Shown: positions 28,213-37,900, counted from the stretch's first letter. The stretch: 64,000 nt of DNA from Pseudomonas viridiflava (GCA_900596015.1 UVIF01000023.1:62001-126000), one strand, 5' to 3'. A program made the numbers and translations. The notes: a model not told the origin generated them from the letters alone.

Positions 28213-29181
28213 ATGAAGCAGCTTGATCTGCAGGTCATACAGCAGGCGCGGGCCTGGCTCGGCCAGGGCCGGGGCGTTTGGCTGTGCACGGTATTGTCGA
28301 CCTACGGTTCGGCCCCACGCGGACCGGGGGCGATGCTGGTCGCGCTGGACAACGGCGAACACTGCGGGTCGCTGTCCGGCGGCTGTGTGGAAGACGACTT
28401 TCTGGAGCGTGTCGCTACCGGTTATTTCACACCGGTCAATCAGGTCGTGCGCTACGGCGACGGCGGCCTGGCGCCGACCATGGCGCTGCCTTGCGGCGGC
28501 GTTCTCGACGTACTGGTCGAATACCTCGCGCCTGATGCAGGCACGCTGGAGCATCTGGCGCACATCGAGCAGGCGTTCGCCGGCGGCGAACTGGTGGCGC
28601 GGCAGGTGGTGCCGGGCAGTGATCGGCGCAGCATTCGTGCAGGGCACATGGGCGATGCACGGGTACGAGTGAGCGACGAAGAAATCTGCATACGCATCGG
28701 CGCCGTGCAGCGGCTGATTCTGGCCGGCCTGTCGCCAGTCGCCGAATTCTGCGCCGGGTTCGCCCTGACCTTGGGCTACGAAGTGATCCTCTGCGAGCCG
28801 CGTCCCGAAGTGCTGGCCCGTTTCGACCTGCCCGGCGTGCAAGTGCACGAAGTATTGCCTGCGGTGTTCATCGCCGAGGGCGGCTGTCACTCGGCGACTG
28901 CGGTAGTGGCGTTGACCCATGACCCTCGACTCGATGACCTGACCCTGCTCGAGGCCGTGCGCACACCGGCTTTCTATATCGGTGCCATGGGCTCGATGCG
29001 CACCAGCGAGAAGCGCTTCGAGCGTCTCGAGCGCATCGGTGGGTTGGACGCGACCACCCAGCAGCGTATCCACGCACCGATCGGCCTGAACCTGGGCAGC
29101 AAGACGCCTGCCGAGATTGCCTTGGCCGTCATGGCGGATATCCTGCGGGTGGCCAACGGAATCGACCGGCAACGCCTATGA
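28213..29181 (+). CDS. XdhC/CoxI family protein, molybdoenzyme maturation factor
   Basis: Cytosolic protein of 322 residues. The N-terminal XdhC_CoxI domain has [15 protein letters not shown] and [11 protein letters not shown], where the conserved Cys sits; the C-terminal Rossmann domain contains [15 protein letters not shown] and [15 protein letters not shown]. Family members insert or sulfurate the molybdenum cofactor of xanthine dehydrogenase. No xdhA/xdhB genes are in the window, so its client enzyme is elsewhere. No strong ribosome site precedes the ATG. Its end overlaps the convergent copA gene by 6 bases. Confidence 0.85.
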   Translation: MKQLDLQVIQQARAWLGQGRGVWLCTVLSTYGSAPRGPGAMLVALDNGEHCGSLSGGCVEDDFLERVATGYFTPVNQVVRYGDGGLAPTMALPCGGVLDVLVEYLAPDAGTLEHLAHIEQAFAGGELVARQVVPGSDRRSIRAGHMGDARVRVSDEEICIRIGAVQRLILAGLSPVAEFCAGFALTLGYEVILCEPRPEVLARFDLPGVQVHEVLPAVFIAEGGCHSATAVVALTHDPRLDDLTLLEAVRTPAFYIGAMGSMRTSEKRFERLERIGGLDATTQQRIHAPIGLNLGSKTPAEIALAVMADILRVANGIDRQRL

Positions 29182-31440
29182 TCGCTTGGCGGGTGCCCGG
29201 AAACCTTTGAGCCGCAGGGCATTGGCCAGCACGAACACCGATGACAGGGCCATGGCACCTGCCGCGAACTGCGGCGACAAGGTCAGCCCGTTGACCGGGT
29301 ACAACAGCCCCGCAGCCACCGGAATCAGCGCCGCGTTGTAGGCGAAGGCCCAGAACAGGTTCTGGCGGATGTTGTTCAGGGTCGCCTTGGACAGGGCAAT
29401 GGCCGTGGCCACCGCGCCGAGATCATCCGACATCAGCACCACATCCGCAGCTTCGATGGCGATGTCCGTGCCGCTGCCCACCGCGATGCCGACATCGGCC
29501 TGGGCCAGTGCCGGTGCGTCATTGATGCCGTCACCCACGTAGACCGTGAGGCCGTACTCGCGCTGCAATGCCTGTACAGCGGCCACCTTGCCTTCCGGCA
29601 GAACCTGCGCCACCACCTGATCGATACCCAACCGGGTAGCGATGGCCTGAGCGGTGCGGCGGTCGTCCCCGGAGATCATCGCCACTGTCAGGCCGAGCCG
29701 GTGCAGGGTCTGGATGGCCTCCGAGGTGGTTGACTTGAGCGGATCTGCCACGGCGATCAACGCGGCCAGTTGGCCGTCCACCGCCGCATACAACGGGCTC
29801 TTGCCCTGTTCGGCCAGCGTCTGCGCAGCGCTGGCGAAGGGCGCTGTGTCCACCCCCAGCTGCGTCATGTAGCGTTCGGCACCGATGGCCACGTCCTGTG
29901 CGCCGACCGTTGCGCGCACGCCACGCCCGGTGTGCGCCTGGAAATCCCGGGCCTCGGGCCAGTCGAGCTGAGCTTCCTGCGCCGCCGTCACGATGGCCCG
30001 TGCCAACGGGTGCTCGGACAGCGCTTCCACCGCTGCGAGCAAAGGCAGTATCCGCTCGCGGGTGAAGTTGGGCAGCAGTTGCAGGTCGGTGAGACGCGCT
30101 TGGCCTTCGGTGAGCGTGCCGGTCTTGTCCAGTGCCACGACTCGCGCGCGGCTCAGCTGCTGCAATGCTTCGCCCTTGCGCAACAGAATGCCCAACTCGG
30201 CGCCACGGCCGGTGCCGACCATGATCGAAGTGGGCGTGGCCAGGCCCATGGCACACGGACAGGCGATGATCAGGACCGCAACCGCATGCACCAGTGCCAT
30301 GCCCAGGGCTGGCGTCGGGCCAAGCCAGTACCAGCCGATGAACGTGGCCAGCGCCAGCACCATCACCACCGGCACGAACCATAATGTCACCCGGTCCACC
30401 AGGGCCTGGATCGGCAACTTGCTGCCCTGGGCCTGTTCGACCATGGCGACGATCCGCGCCAGCATGCTGGCGCTGCCCAAGGCGGTCGCCTGGACCCGCA
30501 GTGTGCCGTTCTGGTTGAGGGTGCCGCCGACCACGTGGTCGCCGGTCTGCTTGCGCACCGGCATGGGTTCGCCGGTGAGCATCGACTCGTCGACGAAGCT
30601 GTCGCCGGCGAGCACGGCGCCGTCCACGGCGATCCGCTCGCCGGGGCGAACCTGCACCACGTCGCCCTGTATCAACTCTTCCAGCGCAATTTCGATCAAG
30701 CCGGCCTGGCGTTGCACGTAGGCAGTCTGTGGCTGGAGCCCGAGCAGGCGCTTGATGGCTTGGGATGTGCGGCCCCTGGCCCGCGCTTCGAGGGTGCGGC
30801 CCAGCAGGATCAGGCAGACGATCACGCACACCGCTTCGTAGTAGACGGCGGCCGTGGCGCTGGGTAGCACGTGGGGGGCGAACGTGGCTACCAGAGAAAA
30901 GCCGTAGGCGGCGAGGGTGCCCACCGCCACCAGCGAGTTCATGTCCGGCGCGCCGCGCAGCAGCGCCACGGTGCCATTGAGGTAGAAGCGTTTGCCGCAG
31001 GTGATCAGCACCAGCGTGGTCAGGGCGAACTGCATGAGCCAGTTATCCTGCTGGCTCAGGTGTCGTTCGATCCAGGCGTGAAAGCCCGGTATCAAGTGCG
31101 CACCCATTTCCACTATCACCACGGGCAGTGACAGCATCACCGACCAACCCAGGTCGCGTCGCAGACGCGCGGCGTCCTGCTGGTTTTCCTGATTGGCCTG
31201 GGCCATGGCGTCTGTAGTGTGTTCAAGCGGCCTGGCGCTGTAGCCGGCCTTGTCGATGGCGGTGATGAGGGCCTGCGCGTCCACGCTGCTGCCTTCCACC
31301 CGAGCGCGCTCGGTGGCCAGGTTGACCGCCGCTGCCGTCACACCTGGCACCTTGAGCAGGGAGCGCTCGACCCGACCCACGCACGATGCGCAGGTCATGC
31401 CGTGGATACCCAGCTCGATCACACTTTCGTTCGCAGCCAT
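29176..31440 (-). CDS. copA: Cu(I)-exporting P-type ATPase
   Basis: P1B-type ATPase of 754 residues that pumps cytosolic Cu(I) to the periplasm. Domains: a single N-terminal metal-binding domain with GMTCASC (residues 14-20), eight membrane helices with the ion-binding CPC motif ([13 protein letters not shown]), the phosphorylation motif DKTGTLTEG, the SEHPLA nucleotide-binding motif and [14 protein letters not shown]. Many pseudomonad CopA proteins have two N-terminal metal domains and are longer; this one has one. A CueR-type promoter lies 36-60 bases upstream of the start. It runs convergent with xdhC. Confidence 0.95.
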   Translation of the reverse strand: MAANESVIELGIHGMTCASCVGRVERSLLKVPGVTAAAVNLATERARVEGSSVDAQALITAIDKAGYSARPLEHTTDAMAQANQENQQDAARLRRDLGWSVMLSLPVVIVEMGAHLIPGFHAWIERHLSQQDNWLMQFALTTLVLITCGKRFYLNGTVALLRGAPDMNSLVAVGTLAAYGFSLVATFAPHVLPSATAAVYYEAVCVIVCLILLGRTLEARARGRTSQAIKRLLGLQPQTAYVQRQAGLIEIALEELIQGDVVQVRPGERIAVDGAVLAGDSFVDESMLTGEPMPVRKQTGDHVVGGTLNQNGTLRVQATALGSASMLARIVAMVEQAQGSKLPIQALVDRVTLWFVPVVMVLALATFIGWYWLGPTPALGMALVHAVAVLIIACPCAMGLATPTSIMVGTGRGAELGILLRKGEALQQLSRARVVALDKTGTLTEGQARLTDLQLLPNFTRERILPLLAAVEALSEHPLARAIVTAAQEAQLDWPEARDFQAHTGRGVRATVGAQDVAIGAERYMTQLGVDTAPFASAAQTLAEQGKSPLYAAVDGQLAALIAVADPLKSTTSEAIQTLHRLGLTVAMISGDDRRTAQAIATRLGIDQVVAQVLPEGKVAAVQALQREYGLTVYVGDGINDAPALAQADVGIAVGSGTDIAIEAADVVLMSDDLGAVATAIALSKATLNNIRQNLFWAFAYNAALIPVAAGLLYPVNGLTLSPQFAAGAMALSSVFVLANALRLKGFRAPAKRS

Positions 31441-31470
31441 GCTGCCTTCCTCCTTCCAGCCTGTACCTCG

Positions 31471-31501
31471 ACTCTGACCCTTCCCACCATGGGAAGGTCA
31501 A
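31471..31501 (-). promoter_or_regulatory. CueR-type MerR promoter of copA
   Basis: On the minus strand: -35 TTGACC (31496-31501), a 19-base spacer holding the dyad ACCTTCCC-ATGG-TGGGAAGGGT, and a poor -10 CAGAGT (31471-31476). The over-long 19-base spacer with a central dyad is the hallmark of promoters twisted open by MerR-family CueR with Cu(I). Confidence 0.85.
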
Positions 31502-31603
31502 GCCCGCGCTCCCATGTGGGAGCGGGCTCTGCCCGCGAAGGCCACACCGCGTTCCACCAGGCACACCGCGCCAAGCCCTTCGCGGCCGATGACCGCTCCT
31601 ACG
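31501..31603. repeat. Hybrid REP pair, class A plus class B
   Basis: A class-A unit (31516-31540, GGGAGCGGGCTCTGCCCGCG) is paired with an inverted class-B unit (31579-31603, CGCGGCCGATGACCGCTCC). A degenerate class-A half (31501-31514) precedes. All other clusters in the window pair units of one class only. Confidence 0.8.
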
Positions 31604-31669
31604 CGTGACGGCAGTCGCGCGGGAGCGGTGAAAATGGCAGCATGGCTGCACAAGAACTGGAGAACTGCC

Positions 31670-32803
31670 ATGAAGATCGTCATCGCCCCTGACTCATTCA
31701 AAGACAGCTTGAGCGCCGCCGATGTTGCCTCGGCCATCGCCCGGGGCTTGCGCCAGGCCCTGCCGGACGCGCAGCTCGTCGAGCGGCCGATGGCCGATGG
31801 CGGCGAAGGCACCATGCAGGCCATCATGGCGGCGTGCCAAGGTGAATTGCGCAGCCTCACCGTCGAAGGCCCCCTGGGCGAGCCCGCCCAGGCCCGTTGG
31901 GGCTGGTTGCCCGAGGAGCGCACCGCCGTCATCGAAATGGCCGAAGCCAGCGGCCTGCAACTGCTCCAGCGGCAGCAACGCGACGCCTGCAACAGCAGCA
32001 CGTATGGCACTGGCCAACTGATCGCTGCGGCTGTCGAGGCCGGTGCACGGCGCATCATTCTCGCCATCGGCGGCAGCGCCACCAACGATGCCGGCACCGG
32101 CATGCTCTGTGCGCTCGGTATGCGCCTGACCGACGCACAGGGCAGCGAATTGCCCCGTGGCGGCTTGGCGCTGGCACAAGTAGCCAAAGTCGACGCCAGC
32201 GGCCTTGACCCACGTCTGGCCGATGTGCAGTTCGAAGTCGCCGCAGATGTCGACAATCCGCTGTGCGGGCCGCACGGTGCCTCGCACATTTTCGGCCCGC
32301 AAAAAGGCGCCACCGCCGAACAGGTGCTGGCGCTGGACAAGGCTTTGGGTCATTTCGCCGACCGTTGCGTCCCGGTGCTGGGCCAGGACTGCCGTGATGC
32401 GCCTGGTTGCGGCGCGGCGGGCGGCATGGGCTTCGCGGCCAAGGCCTTTCTCGGCGCCTCGTTCCGCCCAGGGGTCGAAGTGGTAGCGCAACTGGTGGGC
32501 CTGGCCGATGCCGTCATCGGCGCCGACCTGGTAATTACCGGCGAGGGGCGTTTCGATGCCCAGACCTTGCGCGGCAAGACGCCCTTCGGCGTGGCCCGCG
32601 TTGCGCGCGCTGCGGGTGTCCCGGTGGTCGTCCTGGCGGGCACGCTGGGCGAGGGCTATCAGGACCTGTACGCCCATGGCATCGATGCCGCTTTTTCCCT
32701 TGCGTCCGGTCCGATGACCCTGGAACAGGCTTGCGCCGACGCCGGTGCGCTGCTCAGCGATCGCGCCCGCGATATCGCCCTGCTTTGGCAGTTGCGCGGT
32801 TAG
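31670..32803 (+). CDS. Glycerate kinase, GlxK/GarK family
   Basis: Enzyme of 377 residues that phosphorylates D-glycerate, feeding glyoxylate or sugar-acid carbon into glycolysis. It begins with the family signature MKIVIAPDSFKDSLSA and carries ERPMADGGEGTM, IGGSATNDAGTGM and a C-terminal TGEGRFDAQTLRGKTP. Length is standard for the class-II family. The start at 31670 is set by the family N-terminus. No gcl, hyi or glxR gene is next to it, so it appears as a single gene downstream of a REP pair. Confidence 0.92.
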   Translation: MKIVIAPDSFKDSLSAADVASAIARGLRQALPDAQLVERPMADGGEGTMQAIMAACQGELRSLTVEGPLGEPAQARWGWLPEERTAVIEMAEASGLQLLQRQQRDACNSSTYGTGQLIAAAVEAGARRIILAIGGSATNDAGTGMLCALGMRLTDAQGSELPRGGLALAQVAKVDASGLDPRLADVQFEVAADVDNPLCGPHGASHIFGPQKGATAEQVLALDKALGHFADRCVPVLGQDCRDAPGCGAAGGMGFAAKAFLGASFRPGVEVVAQLVGLADAVIGADLVITGEGRFDAQTLRGKTPFGVARVARAAGVPVVVLAGTLGEGYQDLYAHGIDAAFSLASGPMTLEQACADAGALLSDRARDIALLWQLRG

Positions 32804-32822
32804 GACACGAGCGCGTCGTGGG

Positions 32823-34022
32823 TCAATTGCGCTCGCGCATGAAGAAACCCGCCACGTACTTGCGGAAGGTCTCCAGGCTCTTGAAGTCGGCCAGGCGCTT
32901 GAAGGTTTCGGAACTGGGCTCCGGCCCCAGCGGCTCCTTCATCAGCGAAACCGAAAGGACCCGGTCCAGGTCCGAGCTGAGTACCAGCTCGTCCATCACC
33001 ATGGCGCCGATCACCGGTCGGCGCATCACGACCTTGACGCCTTTGCTGGCCATCCAGTCGATCAGCGACACCAGCATCTTCAACGCTTCGCGCTCCTCGT
33101 CGCGGAATACCGGGAACAGGTGCCCACGGGTGAGCACCGGCACCGTCGCCACATGCACCATTTCGTAAAACTGGCTGCCGGCGGTCGCCGGTGAATACAG
33201 AGCCAGGGCCAGCAGCGGCCCACTGCTGCGCGCGCCACCCCACAACAGATGATGGCCCTGGAAGTCGAAGCCGGCGTTGCTGCGCTCGGTCATCACCTTG
33301 CGCCCGACCACGTCGGACACGCAGTCGAGCAGCAGTCCGTAGCGACGCTGACCGATGAACGCAGTGGAATCCTTCAGGCGTCCCTTGAGCATCATCATGT
33401 GCTTCATGTCGATGCGGGTTTCCAGATAGTTGCTCGCCGGCACCCGGTCGATCAGCGGATAGCGTGTGGCCACTTCGCGCAGGTCGGCGAACTGTCGGGT
33501 CAGATCCTTCTTCAGATGCGTGGCGTACACATTGAGTCCGGAGGCTTCGATAAAGGTCAGCAGCAGCGAGAGCAACCGGTGCTGTTCGCGCCGCTGACTT
33601 GCCACCGCGGAGGTGGCAAGCGTGCCGGGCGTGGCCGGGGCACGGAAATCGCCAATCAGCTTCAGCGGGACATCGGGGGGCAGCCAGGCGGCCGGCAGTG
33701 GCCCTTCATCGTCGCGCCCAGGCGTACTGTCGCGCTCGTCATGGATGAAAGGGCAACCTTCGGCATGCTCGGCTGTGCCGGGGTTGTTCTTCAAAAACAG
33801 CGTGCCGGTACTGCTGTTGAGCGTCACGTTCATCACCGGCAGCGTGCCGGGTCGGCAATCGCACGCCAGCCACTGGCCCTGAGTGCGGACCTTCATCAGC
33901 CATTGATTGGCCTGCAGCAGTTTTGGGCCCTCACTGCGGCCTTCGGCGAATTCGGTCACCAACTGCTGTTCGGCAGGGGTCAGGGCGCGTACTGGCGCGC
34001 CGGTCTTTTCGATGATTTTCAT
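32823..34022 (-). CDS. Unknown 399-residue protein with Cys/His cluster
   Basis: I do not recognise this protein with confidence; it has some likeness to DUF1173-type proteins. It is soluble, with no signal or membrane segment. The N-terminal 100 residues hold CDCRPG and, about 35 residues on, HAEGCPF, a C-x-C...H-x3-C spacing that could bind zinc. A flexible acidic stretch (DERDSTPGRDDEGPLP) follows, then about 270 residues of mixed alpha/beta with no catalytic motif I can name (TAFIGQRRYGLLLDCVSDVVGRK, GHLFPVFRDEEREALK). Convergent with the glycerate kinase gene, 19 bases apart; divergent from the SRPBCC gene. Confidence 0.7.
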   Translation of the reverse strand: MKIIEKTGAPVRALTPAEQQLVTEFAEGRSEGPKLLQANQWLMKVRTQGQWLACDCRPGTLPVMNVTLNSSTGTLFLKNNPGTAEHAEGCPFIHDERDSTPGRDDEGPLPAAWLPPDVPLKLIGDFRAPATPGTLATSAVASQRREQHRLLSLLLTFIEASGLNVYATHLKKDLTRQFADLREVATRYPLIDRVPASNYLETRIDMKHMMMLKGRLKDSTAFIGQRRYGLLLDCVSDVVGRKVMTERSNAGFDFQGHHLLWGGARSSGPLLALALYSPATAGSQFYEMVHVATVPVLTRGHLFPVFRDEEREALKMLVSLIDWMASKGVKVVMRRPVIGAMVMDELVLSSDLDRVLSVSLMKEPLGPEPSSETFKRLADFKSLETFRKYVAGFFMRERN

Positions 34023-34244
34023 GACGCTGCAAACGCCCCTTCAATGAACGGATTCAGGCCGGGCTGGCCTCCATGGGACAACGTTCGCGCAGCATGTTTC
34101 CATTGCTCGTGCCGCGCCCGAGCCCCCTGCCAGGGCATGTGCGACCCAGCTGGATCGGCCGCATGAACGAATGCACTAACGGCTTGCCGCGCACTCGAAC
34201 GCCCGCTACCGTTGTAGCCTCAGCCCAACGACAGGAGCCATCAA

Positions 34245-34652
34245 ATGGCAAGCACGCAAGCGAGCATCGACATTCCGGCATCGGCCGATCAGGTCTGGAA
34301 TCTGGTCGCCGGATTCAACTCCCTGGCCGACTGGCTGCCTATGATCCAGCACAGCGAAGCCCAGGAAAACGGCCGTCTACGTCACCTGACAACGGTGGAC
34401 GGTACGGTCATCATTGAGCGGCTGGAAACCTACGACAATGCCGCGCGCACCTACAGTTATTCGATCACCGAAGGCCCGTTTCCAGTGAGCGATTACCTGG
34501 CGACGCTCAAGGTCATCGAAGTGGACGCCGGCAACAGCCGAGTGGAGTGGGGCGGTCGCTTCACCCCGGTCGGCATGAGTGATGCCGAGGCGATGGAAAT
34601 CTTCGACGGTGTCTATCAAGGTGGCCTGCAGGCGCTGCGCGGCAACTTCTGA
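34245..34652 (+). CDS. SRPBCC family protein (polyketide cyclase-like)
   Basis: Small START-fold protein of 135 residues with the family start STQASIDIPASADQVWNLVAGFNSLADWLP and a central EWGGRF strand. Members bind hydrophobic ligands; function is unknown. ATG at 34245 follows CAGGAG by 6 bases. Monocistronic. Confidence 0.8.
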   Translation: MASTQASIDIPASADQVWNLVAGFNSLADWLPMIQHSEAQENGRLRHLTTVDGTVIIERLETYDNAARTYSYSITEGPFPVSDYLATLKVIEVDAGNSRVEWGGRFTPVGMSDAEAMEIFDGVYQGGLQALRGNF

Positions 34653-34744
34653 TCGGACTGGCCGGGTAAGCGCGGACGGGTCAGGCACCGACGCGGATGC
34701 TAGAATGACGGGCGTCCACCCTGGCACTCAAGGATCCCCACGGT

Positions 34745-35656
34745 TTGTCTGATCTGCAGAACCCTCTGTTGCAATACCTCGCGCGGCTGATGCCGTCCAG
34801 CCGCACGACCATGCAATACGTATTGCAGGATGCCGCCGACCGGCTGGGTTTCGACGAGGTCGACATTCGCGAGGTGCCCTGGCACCGCCTCGAACCCGGG
34901 CACGTTACCTCGCTGGTGGCCGCCCTGCGCGAAGATGGCTACGCCCCCAATACCACGTCTCTCTACGTCAATGCGGTGCGTGGGGTGATGAACGAAGCGT
35001 GGCGGTTGAGCCTGATCGACCAGGATCACTTGCTCAAGATTCGCTCGGTCAAGCCCATGCAGGGCACCCGCCTGGGTAATGGCCGCAACCTCAAGCGCAG
35101 CCTGATCCGCGACCTGATGGAGGTCTGCGCCAACGATCCGCGGCCGCAGGGTCTGCGCGACGCCGCCGTCATCGCCATCCTGTATGGCTCGGGCATGCGC
35201 AAGTCGGAGTCGGTCAACCTCGGCCTGGCCCAGGTCGACTTCAGCGAGCGCAGCCTGCGCGTGACAGGCAAGGGCAACAAGGAACTGATCAAATACGCCC
35301 CCAGCTGGGCGTTCGCGCATCTGCAGACCTGGCTGGCGTTTCGCCGCAGCCAGCTTCCCGCAGGCCAGGCCGATGACGACTTTCTCTTCAACCGCATTCG
35401 TCGCGGCGCGCACATCACCCGCGAGCGCATCACCAAGCATGCCATCTACTACATTGCCCGACAACGCGGCGCCCAGGTAGGCGTGAAGATCATGCCTCAC
35501 GATTTTCGTCGCTCTTTCATCACCCGGGTGATCGAAGAGCACGACCTGTCGATTGCCCAGAAGCTGGCCCACCACACCAATATCCAGACCACCGCGGCCT
35601 ACGACATGCGCGACGACAACGAGCGTCGCCGCGCCGTGGACCGCTTCGACCTTTGA
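34745..35656 (+). CDS. Stand-alone tyrosine recombinase, TTG start
   Basis: Site-specific recombinase of 303 residues. The N-terminal SAM-like core-binding domain (residues 10-105) is followed by a catalytic domain with R152 (GSGMRKSE), the strand lysine in GKGNKEL (K177/K179), H252-x2-R255 (PHDFRRSF), H276 (LAHHTN) and nucleophile Y286 (TAAYDMRDD), so it should be active. The TTG at 34745 is the likely start, with AAGGA about 10 bases upstream. No excisionase, cargo genes, direct repeats or tRNA junction adjoin it, so it does not look like the integrase of a resident island; it could be a XerC/D-like chromosomal enzyme or a domesticated integron/phage-type recombinase. Confidence 0.88.
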   Translation: MSDLQNPLLQYLARLMPSSRTTMQYVLQDAADRLGFDEVDIREVPWHRLEPGHVTSLVAALREDGYAPNTTSLYVNAVRGVMNEAWRLSLIDQDHLLKIRSVKPMQGTRLGNGRNLKRSLIRDLMEVCANDPRPQGLRDAAVIAILYGSGMRKSESVNLGLAQVDFSERSLRVTGKGNKELIKYAPSWAFAHLQTWLAFRRSQLPAGQADDDFLFNRIRRGAHITRERITKHAIYYIARQRGAQVGVKIMPHDFRRSFITRVIEEHDLSIAQKLAHHTNIQTTAAYDMRDDNERRRAVDRFDL

Positions 35657-35686
35657 GCCCGTACCGGGTGGAAGCGTCGATCCGGC

Positions 35687-37051
35687 TCAATGACGGGCCA
35701 CTGGCCCCGCAGGCAAAAACCAGTTCAGCAGCAGCGCGCAGATACCGCCAGTCGCCACGCCTGACTCCAGCACATTGCGCAACGCGCCAGGCATGTGTGC
35801 AAGGAACTCCGGCACCTGGGCCACACCCAGGCCGAGGGCGAGCGATACGGCGATGATCAACAGCGCCCGGCGATCGAGCTCGACGCTGGCGAGGATATTG
35901 ATGCCCGACGCGGCCACCGCGCCGAACATCACCATGGCAGCGCCACCCAGCACCGGTTCGGGCACCGCCTGGATCACCCCGGCAACCGTTGGGAACAGGC
36001 CAAGCAGAACCAGCATCCCGGCGATCCACACGCCGATGTGGCGACTGGCGATGCCGGTCAGCTGAATCACCCCGTTGTTTTGCGCGAAGATGGAGCTGGG
36101 GAAGGTATTGAAGAATCCGGCCAGCAGAGAGTTGGTGCCATTGACCAGCACGCCGCCCTTGATGCGCTGCATCCACAGCGGGCCCTCTACAGGCTGGCGC
36201 GACACCTTGCTGGTTGCCGTCACGTCACCGATCGCTTCCAGAGAAGTCACCAGGTAGATCACCAGCATTGGAATGAACAATGCCCAGGAGAAACCAAGGC
36301 CGAAGTGCAGTGGCACGGGCACCTGGAATACGGCGGCCTGGTGCATGCCGGTGAAATCCAGTCGGCCCAGGTAACCGGCCAGCGCGTAGCCCATGGCCAG
36401 GGCAATGACGATGGCGGCGCTGCGCATCCAGGTCACCGGAATCCGATTGAGCACCACGATGATCGCCAGTACCAGACCGGAAAGCATGAGGTTTTCGCCG
36501 TTGGCGAACGTGCCATTGGCCATGGCGCCGAAGCCGCCGCCCATGCTGATCAAGCCGACCTTGATCAAAGTCAGGCCGATCATCAGTACGACGATACCCG
36601 TTACCAGCGGCGTGATCAGCCGTTTGACGAAGGGCAGGATCCGCGAAATACCGATCTCCACGAACGATCCCGCAATGACCACGCCGAAGATCGCCGCCAT
36701 CACAGCTTCCACCGGTGTGCCCTGCTGCACCATCAGTGCGCCACCGGCAATCAGCGGGCCGACGAAATTGAAACTGGTGCCCTGCACGATCAGCAGCCCC
36801 GCGCCGAACGGGCCGATGCGCCGGCACTGGACGAAGGTGGCAATGCCGGAAATGACCAGCGACATGGAAACGATCATGTTGGTGTCACGGGCGCTGACGC
36901 CCAGTGCCTGGCAGATCAGCAGGCCTGGCGTGACGATCGGCACGATGATGGCAAGCAGGTGCTGCAACGCGGCGAGCAAGCCCAGCAGCGGCCGAGGGCG
37001 GTCTTCCAGGCCCAGAATCAGTTCGTCGCTGGGCGGCGGTGGGGTGCTCAT
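35687..37051 (-). CDS. NCS2 family xanthine/uracil permease
   Basis: Inner-membrane proton symporter of 454 residues for xanthine, urate or a related purine. About 13-14 hydrophobic helices; family motifs are QHLLAIIVPIVTPGLL near residue 30, VEIGISRILPFVKRLITPLVTGIVV near 150, a charged helix with TSLEAIGDVTATSKVS near 285 and the QNNGVIQLTGIASRHIG motif (UapA/XanQ-type QNXGXXXXTG) near 345. The start at 37051 (MSTPPPPSDE) follows AGGAG by 8 bases. It may serve the same purine route as hiuH and xdhC about 8 kb away. Confidence 0.9.
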   Translation of the reverse strand: MSTPPPPSDELILGLEDRPRPLLGLLAALQHLLAIIVPIVTPGLLICQALGVSARDTNMIVSMSLVISGIATFVQCRRIGPFGAGLLIVQGTSFNFVGPLIAGGALMVQQGTPVEAVMAAIFGVVIAGSFVEIGISRILPFVKRLITPLVTGIVVLMIGLTLIKVGLISMGGGFGAMANGTFANGENLMLSGLVLAIIVVLNRIPVTWMRSAAIVIALAMGYALAGYLGRLDFTGMHQAAVFQVPVPLHFGLGFSWALFIPMLVIYLVTSLEAIGDVTATSKVSRQPVEGPLWMQRIKGGVLVNGTNSLLAGFFNTFPSSIFAQNNGVIQLTGIASRHIGVWIAGMLVLLGLFPTVAGVIQAVPEPVLGGAAMVMFGAVAASGINILASVELDRRALLIIAVSLALGLGVAQVPEFLAHMPGALRNVLESGVATGGICALLLNWFLPAGPVARH

Positions 37052-37186
37052 GGCAGGGCTCCTGAGAAAAGCGCGAAGGCTCTGGCAAAACGAGCGCGAT
37101 GGCTCGATCGAAAGGAGCGCGATTCTACGGCGCGCCGCGCACGGGGCAAACCGGTTTCTGCCGACAATACCCGAACCATGGGCAAG

Positions 37187-37212
37187 AAAAAGCCCGCACG
37201 AAGCGGGCTTTT
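37187..37212 (-). terminator. Rho-independent terminator after the BI-1 family gene
   Basis: AAAAGCCCGC / GCGGGCTTTT stem with a 5-base loop. On the minus strand it is followed by a T-run (37187-37191) and lies 17 bases after the stop of the BI-1 family gene. A-rich on the other side, so it may work in both directions. Confidence 0.9.
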
Positions 37213-37228
37213 GCATGGCAAAGGTGAA

Positions 37229-37900
37229 TCAGTCGTCGCGACCCATGATGCCGAACAGTTGCAGCAGGCTCACGAACAGGTTGTAGATCGACACGTACAA
37301 GCTGATGGTGGCCATGATGTAGTTGCGTTCGCCACCGTGGATGATCGCGCTGGTCTGGAACAGGATGCACACCGACGAGAACAGCACGAAACCGGCACTG
37401 ATCGCCAACTGCAGACCGGCGATCTGGAAGAAGAAGCTCGCCAGCACCGCACCCAGCAGCACGAAGAAGCCTGCGGTGATGAAACCGCCGAGGAAGCTCA
37501 TGTCCTTGCGGGTGATGAGCACGTAGGCCGACAGGCCGCCGAACACCAGTGCCGTCATGGCGAAGGCCGAGCTGACCACTTCGGCGCCGCCCTGCATGCC
37601 CAGGTAACGGTTGAGGATCGGGCCGAGCAGGAAGCCCATGAAGCCGGTGAGGGCGAAGGTGGACACCAGGCCCCAGGCCGAATCGCGCAGCTTGTTGGTG
37701 AGGAAGAACAGCCCGTAGAAGCCGATCAGCACGACGAAGATGTTCGGGTAGCCGACGCGCATCTGCTGCGCGACGTAGGCCATCACGCCACTGAAAGCCA
37801 GAGTGAGTGCCAGCAAGCCGTAGGTGTTGCGCAGGACGCGGCTAACTTCTAGCTGCTGCACCTGCGAGCCTTGATTAACTGCATAATCCTGTTCGCGCAT
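37229..37900 (-). CDS. Bax inhibitor-1/YccA family membrane protein
   Basis: Inner-membrane protein of 223 residues with seven hydrophobic helices. The family start REQDYAVNQGSQVQQLEVSRVLRNTYGLLALTL and the conserved C-terminal region (SLYVSIYNLFVSLLQLFGIMGRDD) match YccA, which interacts with the FtsH protease and carries the BI-1 di-aspartate-type pore. Start at 37900 follows AAAGGAG by 8 bases. Ends in a strong terminator. Confidence 0.93.
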   Translation of the reverse strand: MREQDYAVNQGSQVQQLEVSRVLRNTYGLLALTLAFSGVMAYVAQQMRVGYPNIFVVLIGFYGLFFLTNKLRDSAWGLVSTFALTGFMGFLLGPILNRYLGMQGGAEVVSSAFAMTALVFGGLSAYVLITRKDMSFLGGFITAGFFVLLGAVLASFFFQIAGLQLAISAGFVLFSSVCILFQTSAIIHGGERNYIMATISLYVSIYNLFVSLLQLFGIMGRDD

